Positions 1-14,400 of a stretch of 64,000 bases of DNA are shown here, piece by piece. The translations under genes were made by a program, and so were the position numbers. Location: contig CM055874.1 of the NCBI GenBank assembly GCA_029582165.1, positions 572,614 to 636,613 of the forward strand. Direction: 5' to 3'. This stretch comes from Portulaca oleracea (taxonomy: Eukaryota; Streptophyta; Magnoliopsida; Caryophyllales; Portulacaceae). The notes under the pieces were generated by a model. The model ran no database searches and had not been told where the DNA came from. It worked only from the letters and a program-made list of their open reading frames with translations. Each line of letters opens with the position of its first letter. Within the stretch, counting starts at the first letter, position 1.

Positions 1-214
1 CATCACTACCTACACCCAACAGTATCGTATAAATTCAAACGTATAAACAATGCACTTTCTAATTACTGCAAGTCGTCTACACAAACATTAAAACCTAATC
101 AAAACCCACATTTCAACTCAACAACCAGTGGAACAATTAAAGGAGAAACCAAATTAAAATAATGAAAAAACCAAATTCAAGCACTAAGAATTGACTAAGG
201 GGCATTTTGTTTAC

Positions 215-734
215 CATAACTGCCGACCCGGGTTCTAGGGCAGGGCGTTAGAGCAAAAGACGGCGAACCACCTTGAGCATCCGAGCACGAAAACGAGCCG
301 GGAAAACTCCGGCGACTTTCCGGCCATCCGGTGGCTTTCCCATCGCCGGTGGAAGAAATATCACGCGAGATTTGGCACGAAGTAGTGGTCGGAGGAGGAG
401 CAGATAATGGTGTGGATCTTGAGCCAGAAGCAGCTTCCAGGGCAGCATGAATGGCGTCGATTTCTTCGGTGGGTTTGGGTTTACTCCACCCGTCGACGCC
501 CTCCTCGATCGATCGGGGCAATCTCCGGCGGGTTTTCGGCCGGCGATCCTCGTCGACGTCGCCGGCAGGTGAAATGGGTCGAGGGGTTTTCAAAGAAGAC
601 GAAGGAGGAAATGTAGAGGATTTTGAAGATGAAGATGAAGCAGCATCATATAGGGCATCAATGGCGTCGAGGTCTTCGGTTGAAAGGGGTTCATCCCAAT
701 CGTCGATGATAATCGGCGACTCCATTGATGTCAT
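215..734 (-). CDS. WRN-like 3'-5' exonuclease (WEX), first exon only
   Basis: The reading frame opens with ATG at 734 and runs to a donor GTAAAC at 214-209, so the exon ends at 215 inside a GSYG sequence. The rest of the gene lies left of the window. The acidic start with STEDLDAIDALYDAAS and the later RRRLPRSI resemble the N-terminus of the plant Werner-type exonuclease (Arabidopsis WEX has TEEELLAIDAIEASY followed by RRQLPRSI). In the family, the DEDD exonuclease domain follows this leader and removes nucleotides 3'-5' from DNA, but none of that domain is visible here. The leader is longer than in Arabidopsis because the segment at residues 15-76 is repeated at 86-148 (see findings). A fourth-codon Met is an alternative start. 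The assignment rests on a short N-terminal match, so it is probable rather than certain. Confidence 0.6.
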
Positions 735-1817
735 CGTCGTCGATCAATATGAACATGAATCGCTACGATTAATTTATTTACCCGCGGAATTCTTCGTTTC
801 AATCGGTTTTTTCAGGAGTGGGGTGTGGAGGGAGACATTTAATGGTGATGCTATTTTGAGGTTTTTGCAGTCCCCCAAATAAACCGCGAGATCCTGCCAC
901 GTTATCCCATTAGGAATCCAACGGCGTTCCTTTTACAGGAAATAGTTTTTTAATATCTAGTATTCAATAGATAGTAATCCCTTCTATCAAAAAAAAAATA
1001 GATAGTAATCCCAATTTTTTTGAATTTTGCCCTTCCCTCCAAATCTCAGCAAAGTCAACTTGTAAAATTTAGAAGCATTAGAAATATGTAGGTTAATTTA
1101 TGTTATGTTTTAGGTTTGGAGATTTCTGGCCTAACATAAAGCTTTCGAGTCAGGTTGGATTATTGAAAGTTAGCTCATTTGAATCTCATGCTCTATCAAA
1201 GTTTGATCATCTTATTCGTTTCTCTCTCACAAAGCATATCTCCCCTCTAACAATCAGTAACTTGATTGATTTCACCTGGACAATTTCACCATATTAGATG
1301 CTTATGATATGCAAATGAGATTATAGTCTTACAAACTTCAAGAACCATGACAATGAAAAACATGAATGTTATAAATTACCCGATAAAGAAAAGCAGAAAA
1401 CTCAAACTCCATTTATACAAAGAGAAACCTGGGAAGCAACAATAGCAAATAACTCTCTCATACCTCTGTATTATGTAGTAGTTCTTCATGAATGAGAGGT
1501 TCTACGATGATGCGGTCCATTTCTACCTTTCCATGAGAGTATAAGACACAAATACCGCGACTTTTACAGGATTGAACCAATGAAGGACATAATTGTATTT
1601 GTACTCAAACCTCCCTACATAAAAGTTGATGGTTATTCTCCAGCCTCACATACAGAAGCCTTTTTCTTTTAGGTTGGTATCCTTATCCAAGCTCGAATGT
1701 CTATATTTTGCATAATAAGAAAACATCAACTCTAGGCAGCTCGGGCTAATAATAACACAACACAACACAACAAGCATATTAATTAAGACGCTCGATTGAC
1801 TCTGGATCTATCTATAT
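735..1817. other. Intergenic: WEX promoter side and SHMT 3' flank
   Basis: AT-rich DNA between the WEX start codon and the SHMT stop codon. The right half (about 1400-1817) should hold the SHMT 3' UTR. A short duplicated AATAGATAGTAATCCC motif occurs near 966 and 1000. No convincing gene is seen; a 65-codon ORF at 1100-1297 has no recognisable features. Confidence 0.5.
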
Positions 1818-4365
1818 CTAATCCTTGTACTTCATCTCGGACATCAAGAAGCCGGGCATGTCAAATGAAGATGAAAACTTCTCGATGTCGGCCTTGAGCT
1901 GTTCGATTTCCTTGTTGTTGGCCAACCCTTTGTTGAAGTCCTTGAGGAGCTTACCGTGCTCCTTCTGGATGTTGAGTGTGATGGTCACTGCTCTGTGCAG
2001 GAGCTCCCCTATCTCCTCAAAATCCTTCTCGACTAAACCTCTTGATGTCATCGCCGGAGTGCCTGTCACGGGTCCAAATTTTTTATCAGTTAAACGAGAA
2101 ATGAAAATAATGATGTTTCACCCAAAGAATCGACAGTGAACTCATTTCTCTGCTTATCTAGGACAATTAGATTCTTGGGCATGAAAGAATCCATACCAAT
2201 TCTTACGCCTCCTGGAGACAAGGCACTGCTGTCACCAAAGACAGCGTTTTTGTTAACAGTAATGTTGCACAAATCACAGACCTTCTCCACCTTGTTTCCT
2301 GTACAAACATTGGATAAATTCAGCGCTTGCAAGTAACTATGTAAGTTGTCGACAAAACCCGCATGTTAGCTCAATCAAACATCAATTGTTCCAAAGATGA
2401 AAACACAAAATCAAATACAACCAGCCCCAAGAAAAGCATGCGCAATTTAACAAATAATGAAAGATCAAATAATCAGAGGCTAAAGTCTAATAACCTGTCA
2501 ATCCAAGAGGACGAAGATCCCAGAGAACAAGATGGTTCTCGGTTCCACCAGTCACGAGACTGTACCCTTTGCTCATGAGATAGTTTCCAACAGCAACAGC
2601 ATTGGCCCTCACTTGCTTGGCATAAGCCTTGAACCCGGGAGACATAGCCTGTTTCAGGGCAACAGCCAGAGCACCAATTTGGTGATTGTGAGGACCTCCC
2701 TGAAGGGAAGGGAAAACAGCAAAGTTGATGCGGTCTTCGTAGTCGTAGACAGCATCTTCAGGTTGACCCTTCTTTGGGGGTTTTGGGCCTTTGCGGTAGA
2801 AAATCATGCCAGCCCTTGGACCTCTAAGACTTTTGTGAGTAGTGGTAGTGACAACATCGCAGTATTCAAAGGGGCTCGCAGCTTCCTGAGCTCGAAACAT
2901 TGACGAGAAAATCAGAGTTCTACAGATGTGGAATGTATTGAATACATGACATGTAAAGAAACACCAAAACCAGGTTCAAAGAGTGCATAAAAAAATGTGA
3001 GAATCAAACAGAATGAGGATCACTTCTACACTACACATTATTAATTGCTCCATCTGCCCCAAAAATGAGGCATGATTTAAGGATATATGATGTATGTATC
3101 TATGCCAATGGGGCGAGAGCCAAACAGAATGAGGAACATACTATGGAGTTTTAACAGAAGGTAACAGGATACTCAGTAGGAGTTTCCAGGCTATCAACTG
3201 ATGCATACCTTTTACTTTAGCAAGTAAGTAGTATGTTTACATTGATAGTCGAACACACAACTTCAGAAACAAGTAAACAACAGGTAAGATCACATAGTGA
3301 GACGATAATTGGAACACTCAAGCATTCACAATATTACATGGCATGCAAACCAATGAAGCAAAATGGACAACCAGCTCCAGAAATAGCTTGCATGGAAAAC
3401 GATATATGACCAAAATTAACCCACCCAACAAAATTCAAAACCCACAATAAAAACAGAAACCCCTTGTCCCCCCTAGAACGTGAGACACATTCATCCAACA
3501 TAACTACACAAAACAGGAAACACAAGCAAAATCCACTACTAAATTGCGAAGAAACTCAAGCAAAACGCACAAAACAATATTCAATATATAATCCCGCAAC
3601 CACTACAGCACAAATTCAACACAAAATCACATCAAAAACAACACTATATAAAACAAAAAGAACGTTCATAAGTCTATAGTAGTATACCTGAGCAGCAACA
3701 AGGCCACTGATATGAGCCATGTCACACATCAACAGAGCCCCAACCTTATCAGCAATAGCCCTAAACCTAGCATAATCCCAGTCCCTAGGGTAAGCACTTC
3801 CACCACAAATGATCAATTTAGGCCTAAAGTCCATAGCTTTCTCCTCAAGCTTATCATAATCAATGTACCCAGTTTGCGGATTCACCTTGTAAGGCAAACT
3901 CTCAAAGTAAATCGACGTTGCAGATATCTTCTTCCCCCCAGAAGTATAATACCCATGAGTCAAGTGCCCCCCAGATGGAAGATCAAGCCCCATGATACGA
4001 TCATGGGGGTTCAAAAGCCCAGTATACGCGGCAAAATTCGCAGGGCTACCACTGTACGGCTGCACATTAACCCCCCATTTCGACGCTTCCAAACGGTAAC
4101 ACTGCAAAGCCCTAGAACGACACAAGTTCTCAATCTCGTCTATGTACTCGTTACCCCCGTAGTACCGATTTCCAGGCATACCCTCGGAGTATTTGTTCGT
4201 GAGGGCACTTCCGAGGGCCTGAATCACAGCAAACGACGTGAAATTTTCCGAGGCAATGAGTTCGATACCTCTGCATTGGCGCCGCTTCTCCTTCTCGATT
4301 AGGTCGTGCATGTCGGGGTCGATTTCCGAGAGGGGGGCGTTTCCCCAGGCAGCGACGGAGTCCAT
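1818..4365 (-). CDS. SHM4: Serine hydroxymethyltransferase, SHM4-type (cytosolic core form)
   Basis: This PLP enzyme interconverts serine + tetrahydrofolate with glycine + 5,10-methylene-THF and feeds one-carbon units to the methyl cycle. Four exons join in frame: 4365-3688, 2885-2495, 2298-2197 and 2062-1818. They give 471 residues, the usual length of the cytosolic plant enzyme. Visible hallmarks are [17 protein letters not shown], the [18 protein letters not shown] loop, the Schiff-base lysine in [14 protein letters not shown] (K244), [17 protein letters not shown], and the C-terminal [12 protein letters not shown] typical of SHM4. The chosen ATG at 4365 sits in a strong context (GCCATGG) and matches cytosolic homologues. 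The frame stays open upstream for 60 more codons to an ATG at 4545, described separately. The SAHH gene of the same metabolic cycle starts about 3.4 kb away in the opposite direction. Confidence 0.95.
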
Positions 4366-4545
4366 GGCGGTGGCCGGAGAGGAGACGGAAACTGGGTTTG
4401 CGACGGCGAGGGGAGAAATGGAGGAGGGATGGAGTTTTAAAGGAGTGCAGACAAGGTGTTTGATGAAATGTCTGTGAGATTTAAACGAGTTTGGGAGGGA
4501 GAAAAGGACGCTAGTGTCCTTGTGGGTGACTGCTATTTGGTTCAT
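4366..4545 (-). other. In-frame 60-codon N-terminal extension of SHMT, transit-peptide-like
   Basis: The SHMT frame stays open upstream of the cytosolic start to an ATG at 4545. That is the first ATG in the probable leader: on the minus strand no other ATG occurs back to about 4693. The encoded 60 residues are rich in Ser, Thr, Pro, His and Lys, with a single Asp and no Glu, as in organelle transit peptides. The ATG at 4545 has a weaker context (GCGAAATGA) than the one at 4365 (GCCATGG), so leaky scanning could yield two products. I infer this; it is not shown. Confidence 0.5.
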
Positions 4546-5173
4546 TTCGCAGCTTTGATTGGATTGACACTGTTGTTGGGTACTGGTGAAGCTTGGATGG
4601 TGGCTGGGTTTGAGAGAGAACAGAGAAAAAGTTAGGTTTTTTGGGAGGAAAACAGGGAATCAGAGTGAAATGGGTGATGGTGAATGTGGACAAATGCCCT
4701 CCTAATTTATGTGTCTCGCGTCATAACACACAACGGTCGGGTTTCATTCCCCTCCTTTTGTTTGCTATTTGGGCTTATACTTTATTTTGGACCCCCTAAT
4801 AAATATGAAATGGACCGTACCTATCTAATGTTATGGACTATACTATTGCATACATGTGCACCTTTCAATACGAATGAAATATTCATCCTTTTCGGTTCTG
4901 AAATTTGGATCAATTTGTGATCTCACTCGCGGCTACGTGGGTTGAGATGAGTGAGGTCAGCTCGCAAATCTTTATAGATCGGTTTAATTGAAAACTTGTT
5001 TAGCTTTGTTTGATAAAAATTCACCTCTACTCAAATTTAAATTTGTGAATAAAGAAAGTTAATATGATGATTAGTTCAACTCTGTATTTTTTTATAAGCT
5101 AACAAAGTCGATTATTGTATATGCGTAGCTTTTACATAAACTATCATCATATGCGCACATGATTTGTAAAATT

Positions 5174-5190
5174 GTGTGTGTGTGTGTGTA
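5174..5190. repeat. GT dinucleotide microsatellite
   Basis: Eight uninterrupted TG units directly before the LINE-like relic. A simple polymorphic marker candidate; no function is implied. Confidence 0.85.
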
Positions 5191-5201
5191 AGGGGATATG
5201 A

Positions 5202-5640
5202 TTGTCAAAAATTTGTGGCTATGGAACCTTGCGCTTATCAATGAACAAGTTCATGCTACTACTTGTCATAAACATTGTCTTTGGGTGAAATGGATGCATG
5301 AAAAGGTATATTAAGAGCAAAGATTGGCGAAGTTTCTCTTCCAAGTGAGATATTTGCTAGTACTAATGTGAGAAACAGTCTCATCACTTAGCTAAACGGA
5401 TGAAACCATCAACCATATGTATGAATGTGCCTTTGCTACTAGTGCGAGACATAGTGTCATCATTTGGCTACACCTCCCTATCAATTAACATGATTTACAA
5501 GCTAATGCAAGAAAATTGATAGTTACAAGGGCAACAAGGCGCATAAACATGTGGGGATAGTTGTTGTCGCCAGCCTCTTTAGAGAGCAAGAAATCTCCAA
5601 ATTTTAGAGCATATCACAACAACCCTTAGCCCTTAGGGAT
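5202..5640 (+). pseudogene. Degenerate LINE reverse-transcriptase C-terminal (zf-RVT) fragment
   Basis: Starting at about 5202 one frame reads VKNLWLWNLALINEQ, then LWVKWMHEKVY and a stop. This is the conserved spacing seen after the reverse transcriptase domain of plant non-LTR retrotransposons (GVKNLxxWNLALxxKQ ... LWVKWVHxxYL). After stops, DETINHMYECAFATSARHSVI near 5398-5462 matches the zinc-knuckle-like HxFxxC part of zf-RVT, although the spacing residues have decayed. Several stops show the copy is dead. No poly-A or target duplication was identified, so the borders are approximate. Confidence 0.7.
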
Positions 5641-6479
5641 AGATTTCTCTATACTAATTGACATAGTAGTAAAAGATACAGTTATTTCTCGCTCTCTTTT
5701 TAATAGAGTTTTTCTTCACTTGTTTCAAAAAAATACATAGTTAAGTAATATCATTATACTACATAAATTCTGGTTTTAAATCTATAAAACTCCACAGACC
5801 AACTCATACTCAAATGCTAATGAAGGAGAGGTGTTTCTTCCCTTTATAAATTGGTCACACTCAAATAATTTTTGGTGTTTTGTCACTAAGCTTGGACTTG
5901 TGGTTGGTGGAATGGTTAGAAAAGTGATAACCTTTATTGTATTATACAGAGGAAAAAGTTAGGAATTAGGAGTTGGTAATACCTACTCATTTTTTTTTTT
6001 TGTCAATTACTCACTCAAGTCTACACTATTCCCCCCTACCACTTATTTTTTTCCCATGTTGATAGTGACCCACCATTTTCCTCATGCACATAAATAAAAT
6101 TAAATTGTTTGATCCAACTTTACTTGTAATTTTCAAACACAACCTAATAGGTTGGCATCTTTTTTATTTTTTCTTTTAACAATTCTTTAGAGCCCAAAAA
6201 AGAAGAAATAGCTCTGTAAAATTCCAAATGTAGCAGCTATTTGAATGGCATAGTTTATACTCTACCATTTTGACTTGTTGATCACAAGCACTGTCAAAAA
6301 CCCAATGGTCAAAATTGCTGGACTCCTAAAAATAAAATAAACAACTCAAGAAATCAACATCCTATAATTTGTTTCTGTTTCTAAATTATCAAAAGATTAA
6401 ATTAAAAAATCTCATTAATACTTTATGTAATATATTACATATATTGATTAGAGAACATTTAAGGCGATAAATAATCATG

Positions 6480-6522
6480 GAAAATTGATCAATTTTCTCA
6501 AAAGGGAAATTGATCAATTTTT
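6480..6522. repeat. Two adjacent near-identical palindromes
   Basis: GAAAATTGATCAATTTTC at 6480-6497 is a perfect 18-bp palindrome. A close second copy follows at 6505-6522, after a short AAAAGG-type spacer. The region lies 1.2 kb upstream of SAHH. Confidence 0.75.
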
Positions 6523-6970
6523 CATGTATGATTATATTTTGACCTAAGAACAAATTTTACTAGTAATCTATAATTTCCCACCTTAATTTAGAGAAAATTT
6601 TCCTTAAAAAAAGGAAAACTTCTCATAATTTTTTTTTTCCTATAAAACATTTCTTAGAGTTCTTACCAAACACACCTTAATTAAAATTGTTACTACTAGT
6701 GAATGACTACCCAATTGGCACGTTAATGGACTAAAAATCCATGCATAAATTGGTACAACTAGCCGTTAATCACAGACTCATAGCCCACTTGTTGAACAAT
6801 AATATGATATTTAAGTATGAACTAATGATTTTCAAGGACCAACAAGCGGATACTAATGCTCTAACCACATTTATCATTAAACACATGGACTACACTAACC
6901 CATAATAAAATTATATTATTATATATTAAAATGAAATTAAATGGTATGATTGAATTTTAGAACTCTAGTA

Positions 6971-7270
6971 TTATATATAAATTGCATAAAAGTTTATTTT
7001 TATTCATTATTTAAAAAAAAACGCTTAAAATAAGTTTATGGTAAGGCATTGATTTCATTAGAATATCATTTGTACTCATTGATGTAGTCTACGCATCTCA
7101 AACTTTTAATAATTGATAATTAATACTTATTATTAAAAAAATAGTGTCAAAATTTATAAAAAAAATCAATTTGATAAAAATTATATGAACAAAATCATAT
7201 ATAAATTGCATAAATTTGTTTTTCACTCTTTGATGTTATATTAAAAACACATAAAATAAGTTTAATGTAA
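6971..7270. repeat. AT-rich direct duplication, about 75 bp, two copies
   Basis: The stretch starting TATATAAATTGCATAAA at about 6971 and ending AAAATAAGTTTATGGTAAG recurs at about 7196-7270 with substitutions. The spacing is roughly 225 bp. It is probably an old local duplication in non-coding DNA. Confidence 0.5.
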
Positions 7271-7602
7271 GAGTTGACTATTAATATTTTACGCTTTATC
7301 TTAGCAAAGTTTGTAATGTTTTGTTTAAATGAAAATATTTTTCGCCACAAATTTAATAATAATAATTTTACACGATAACTCAATATAAAAACATATTGAT
7401 GAGACCAGATTGGTATCATCACTCTTTAAATATAGTCTTATTTTGCTTACATAAAAGTGAAAAAAAAAGAAGGGATAATTACCTCAATAATTACAAATCC
7501 AAGGGTACAAGATATTTGTTCAAAGATCTACCCCTCACCAACCCACGCCATTATTATTATTTATTTTCCAAAAAAAAAAACACAAAATAAAAAACAATCT
7601 AA

Positions 7603-10200
<2,598 letters not shown>

Positions 10201-11470
10201 ACCACAGAGTTTGGTTGGTTTCTTCAAGCCTACTACTAGTATACACAAATGGGTGATCCTATTCCTTGGGCAGCTTGTTATCATTCCCTTAGGATTTGAG
10301 TAGTTTTGGATGTTGTTTTAGTTGGGAGGAATGTGGTGTGGGTGGGTTTGAAATAAGATTAGGACTTGTAATAGCAGACTTTCTGCTGTCTTTCATTTTG
10401 ATGAGTCTCTCGTATTTTTTTTCCCCTATTTAATGAGGAATGAGTGTTTCTGGCTTTCCCTACACTGTTGTTTTCCTTTTTATTCTTTCCCCCATGAAAT
10501 GCAAAAGGCAAAACACAATATTGATCACTACAACACTGAGATATAAAAAGCTTCAACAATAAGATAATTAAATATCCGTTAAATGTTGATGGTCAGTTGT
10601 TAGCTTAGGTCTTTTTTTCAAGCATTGTTCACAAATTAGGCAGGTAAAGCACAAGAAATCATGCAATTAGGTAATGTTCGGTGAGCATGATGTTACATGG
10701 CCCAATCACCATGAAGGTGGGTCGGATCAAGCAATAACGTTTGGCCAGATTGGTATTAGTATATCCGAAAATTACCATCATTACTCATCAGATCAGAACT
10801 TCATGACACGTTTTTTTTTATTTTTATTTTTAAAAGAAGTGGGTGACAAATTTCTACACTGAAATGTAAAATTGGGATAGCACCAAAAGAAGCACCATAC
10901 AAAGATAGCAACCATGAAAGAATGAGAAAGGGCAAAAAAAAAAGGTGGAAGGAAAACAGCAATATCAAAAATTGATGGTGGAAATTTTAGAGCAGGGTCC
11001 CATGAGAAAGTCACAAAGACAGACAATGAAAGATACAGATACAAACCATTCCATGAGGTACTTGATGCAATCTATCACACAATTGACAACCACACATGAC
11101 TTGAGGGTTAAAAATATCATCCCATTGCTCCCACCACCTCTAAAGTCTACACCCTCGTTTTCTTATCAACCACCTCTACTGTGTTACTGTCTCGACTACA
11201 TTCAAAACGAAAACTACCTTTTCATTTTTTTGTTTTCCTCCCGTCCGTCCAAAATATCAAGTTACAGACTTACGGTGACACATCAACTGACAATTTTGGG
11301 TCCTATACTCCCTCCGGTCAAGAAGCACGGAGATGCAGATCAATGTCAAGAAAAACTATCGTCGAGCAGTGCCTGTGTTTTCCAGAGCAAAACTAACCCA
11401 ACCCAGACTGAAATCAATGTTACAGTTTAACAGCAGGAGCTTGATTGAAGTGGATGATCAACAGTTTGTG
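10201..11470. other. SAHH / PYM convergent intergenic region
   Basis: Holds the SAHH 3' UTR (to about 10430, T-rich) and the 3' flank of PYM. A sequence resembling a Stowaway-type end (TACTCCCTCCGGTC) occurs near 11308 without a recognisable partner. ORFs here lack any family features. Confidence 0.5.
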
Positions 11471-14400
11471 TCATGAAGTGGATGCTGACGATTCAGCCGC
11501 CTTCTGGGTTTCCAAAAGCTTGAGCTCGTTGTGCCAGCCTTCCAGTTTCTTCACCTTCTCCAGCTGCTCCGGCTTCAACTCATCTCCACTCCTTGTCTTC
11601 TCTAGTTGTGCTTCTGTCAGCCGGATCTGCGCAAAATTACACCACACATTGGATCCAATGATTATTCATATTCACATTCATATTCATATTCATATCTTGA
11701 ACACAGTTCAAACTATGATTCTGCATTCAAGCAAAGCTGATCAAAATGAGCAGATTCATGAATGAGTCTGACACAAAAAACCTCAAATTTGAATCACTCT
11801 GGGTGTAATGCTATGGTGATAGTATGGTTGGTAATAGACCCTTAATAATTATATAGAGTACAATCGAAGATGGGAATGAAAGCATAACCACGAAACCTTT
11901 TGCCCACAACCTTACAGGATAAACTCCCAACAATCTCAGCATTACACAAAACCAAAATGGCCCCATTTGAGATAATCCAGCTAATATGAAAAAATAGTCA
12001 GTGTGCAAGACCAATTTCACCCCAGGTCAGATTCAGGAATTCCCACCACTCAAATATAAATCTGAACATTATGACTATCAGGGCACAAAGCATTTGGTGT
12101 TGTTTTGAAGGATACAAAATGAGATTACAAGCAACAGTAAGATATTAAGAGCAGGAAAGGGCAAGAGTGCCTTAATCAAACATGTTCTAGGAGTACAGCA
12201 ACAACTCATTAAAACAATCAGCCAGGAGTTCATAAAAGCTTAGACAAGTTGTTGCTACATCCATTCCAAGATAACCAAGCATAGCACCAAGGGTTCATAA
12301 GGTTGTAAAGATGGCCGCAGTGCAAACAAACTTATTTAAACGTACACGCTACACATACATACATAACAGATACATAGATATGTGGGTGGGTTAGTAATTA
12401 GTATAAGTACTCCAGTCTTATCTAGTTATACAGCAGCACTGCGGCAGGAAGCTAAGCCAGCTGATTTGGGCATACCTCCATTTTGTTCTACGTTTGGAGT
12501 CTCTTTTTTGGGAAATGTAAAATTCCAAACTTTGTTTTTCCCTTTCGTTTTCCTATTTTCCATTTCTTTTTCCTCCTATTCTTTGTGACCTTTACTCATT
12601 ACTGCCATAGCAAAGGGACAATACCTTTGCATATGGTAGTAACACAAGAAAGAATAGGTCATATCCTACCAGATCCTTAATTTCTTACAAATAACACAAG
12701 ACTAAGACAGAGCAGAGTGCAAGAAAAAGAGGTTGGGGGGGGGGGGGTTCCATCACATTCACAGAGCAGAGTGCAAGAAAAAGGGGCCAGAAAGTGGAAA
12801 AAGATATACCTTTTTCTTCAAGGCTCGAATCTTTTTGTCAATATCAACCGTAGGATTAGCTGCAGTTGAGCCCTCTGTGGAATTTGATGAAGATTTCCCA
12901 TCCTCAGTGGCAGCAGTATAAAGGCCAAGGTGGCTCATCTGAGAAGCAACAGAGTCTACTGATTCCGACTTTGGATATGACTCTTGACCACCATCTGTTT
13001 CTTCGTTGTCCTCAGCTCCTGTGGCGTCGTCTGAACTTGGAACTTTCTCAAGTGAAGCCTGTCAAGTACAAGTACAACTCATCAACTTTTTATGAAGGGG
13101 GGAGAAATGGAGAGGAAGGAAAGGTCTCTTAAAACTGTTCTGACAAAAGTCATAACTTATTTTTTCGTAGACAAAAGCAGGCAAAAAACAGTTGTGACTT
13201 GTGAGGCATAAAGTGTAGACAATCCGAAACGCATTCTTGAGGATTTTTCCATGATACCACTGAAATCACAACCAAAGCTGCATTTTGAATCCTTGACTAC
13301 ACTAGAAGAGGCTATCTGGTGAAATAAAGATCCATTAATGATGTGTGGTTTGATGCACATGTGAATCTGGGCTATCTACCATACACATGCAAGGCCAGAA
13401 TTGACCAAGAATCCAAAGCATGAAATGGACATCATGGGACAACTCGTGAAAGGTGATAGGAGACACATAGGATCAACCATACCTTAACTGAAGACAGGGG
13501 CAAGATATAACTCTGAAATCCTTCATACCATCTATGACCAATTAAACTATTAAAGTAGAGCAATGTATGAATGAATATGTTAGACATTATATCCTTAAAA
13601 GTCTCCTGTTCAAATATAAGATTCCAAACAATATAAGTCAACAGCTGCAAATTTTCCCTGTTCAAGTCTAAACAAATTGAATGTGGCGACTTTCAGGTCT
13701 ATAGTTTTGATTGTATGTAATGTGCTTCCCTGCGAGCAAGACTTCAAGCACTGAATGTTACATTTCACTGTTTGACACTCTGACACAGGTAGGATGAGAG
13801 CATGGATTGAAACATAAGAAACCCCCCTAGATGGTGACACATCCACCTTGTTACTACATAACCCACAGAATCAACAAGCATACAATTTAGTGGTGAACAT
13901 ATATTTGATTTTACTTTTCCTAACCTTATAAAAAAAACTGCTATCAGTGATGACTTATAAGCTCACATCCCTTGGATGATAAGCTACCATCTTATGGTAG
14001 GTTGCAGCTATTTTCACAGGAGCATGTTGCCCAGAAAGGCAAAAAGAAAACAAAAAAAAGGTTACATTCAACAGTCCTGGATATAACCAACAAAACCAAA
14101 AATCATTGCAAGATCAATAGCCTTTATTTATGTTCGATTCACATAAGTTCATTCTGCCTCTTTAAGCTCCTCACCATTAGCATAACTACTCCCTTAAAGT
14201 TTTTACCTTCTAATCTCTCTCGCTGGGCATACTCTTAATCCCATTTCAGTCATATGTATCAACCCATGATCCAACATTGAGGGGGAAAACTTGTAAACAT
14301 GGAGGATGTAGAGACTTCTTTAGCGTTCAAAACACTAAGAACCATGGACATCTCTCAAGTTTCACTTGTTTGGTTTGATCCCTCAAACCAATGCTACGGG

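Noticed and set aside
3712..4302. 196-codon plus-strand ORF opposite SHMT exon 1
   Set aside because: Shadow ORF. The complementary strand encodes a complete, conserved SHMT exon.
4511..4693. Upstream ORF overlapping the SHMT leader
   Set aside because: Its first codon is TTG, not ATG, and it is not conserved as far as I can tell. It does not count as a uAUG.
11300..11345. Stowaway-type end TACTCCCTCCGGTC
   Set aside because: Only one end is visible. No inverted partner was found within a plausible distance, so it is not called as an element. The same holds for lone ends near 25349 and 40761.
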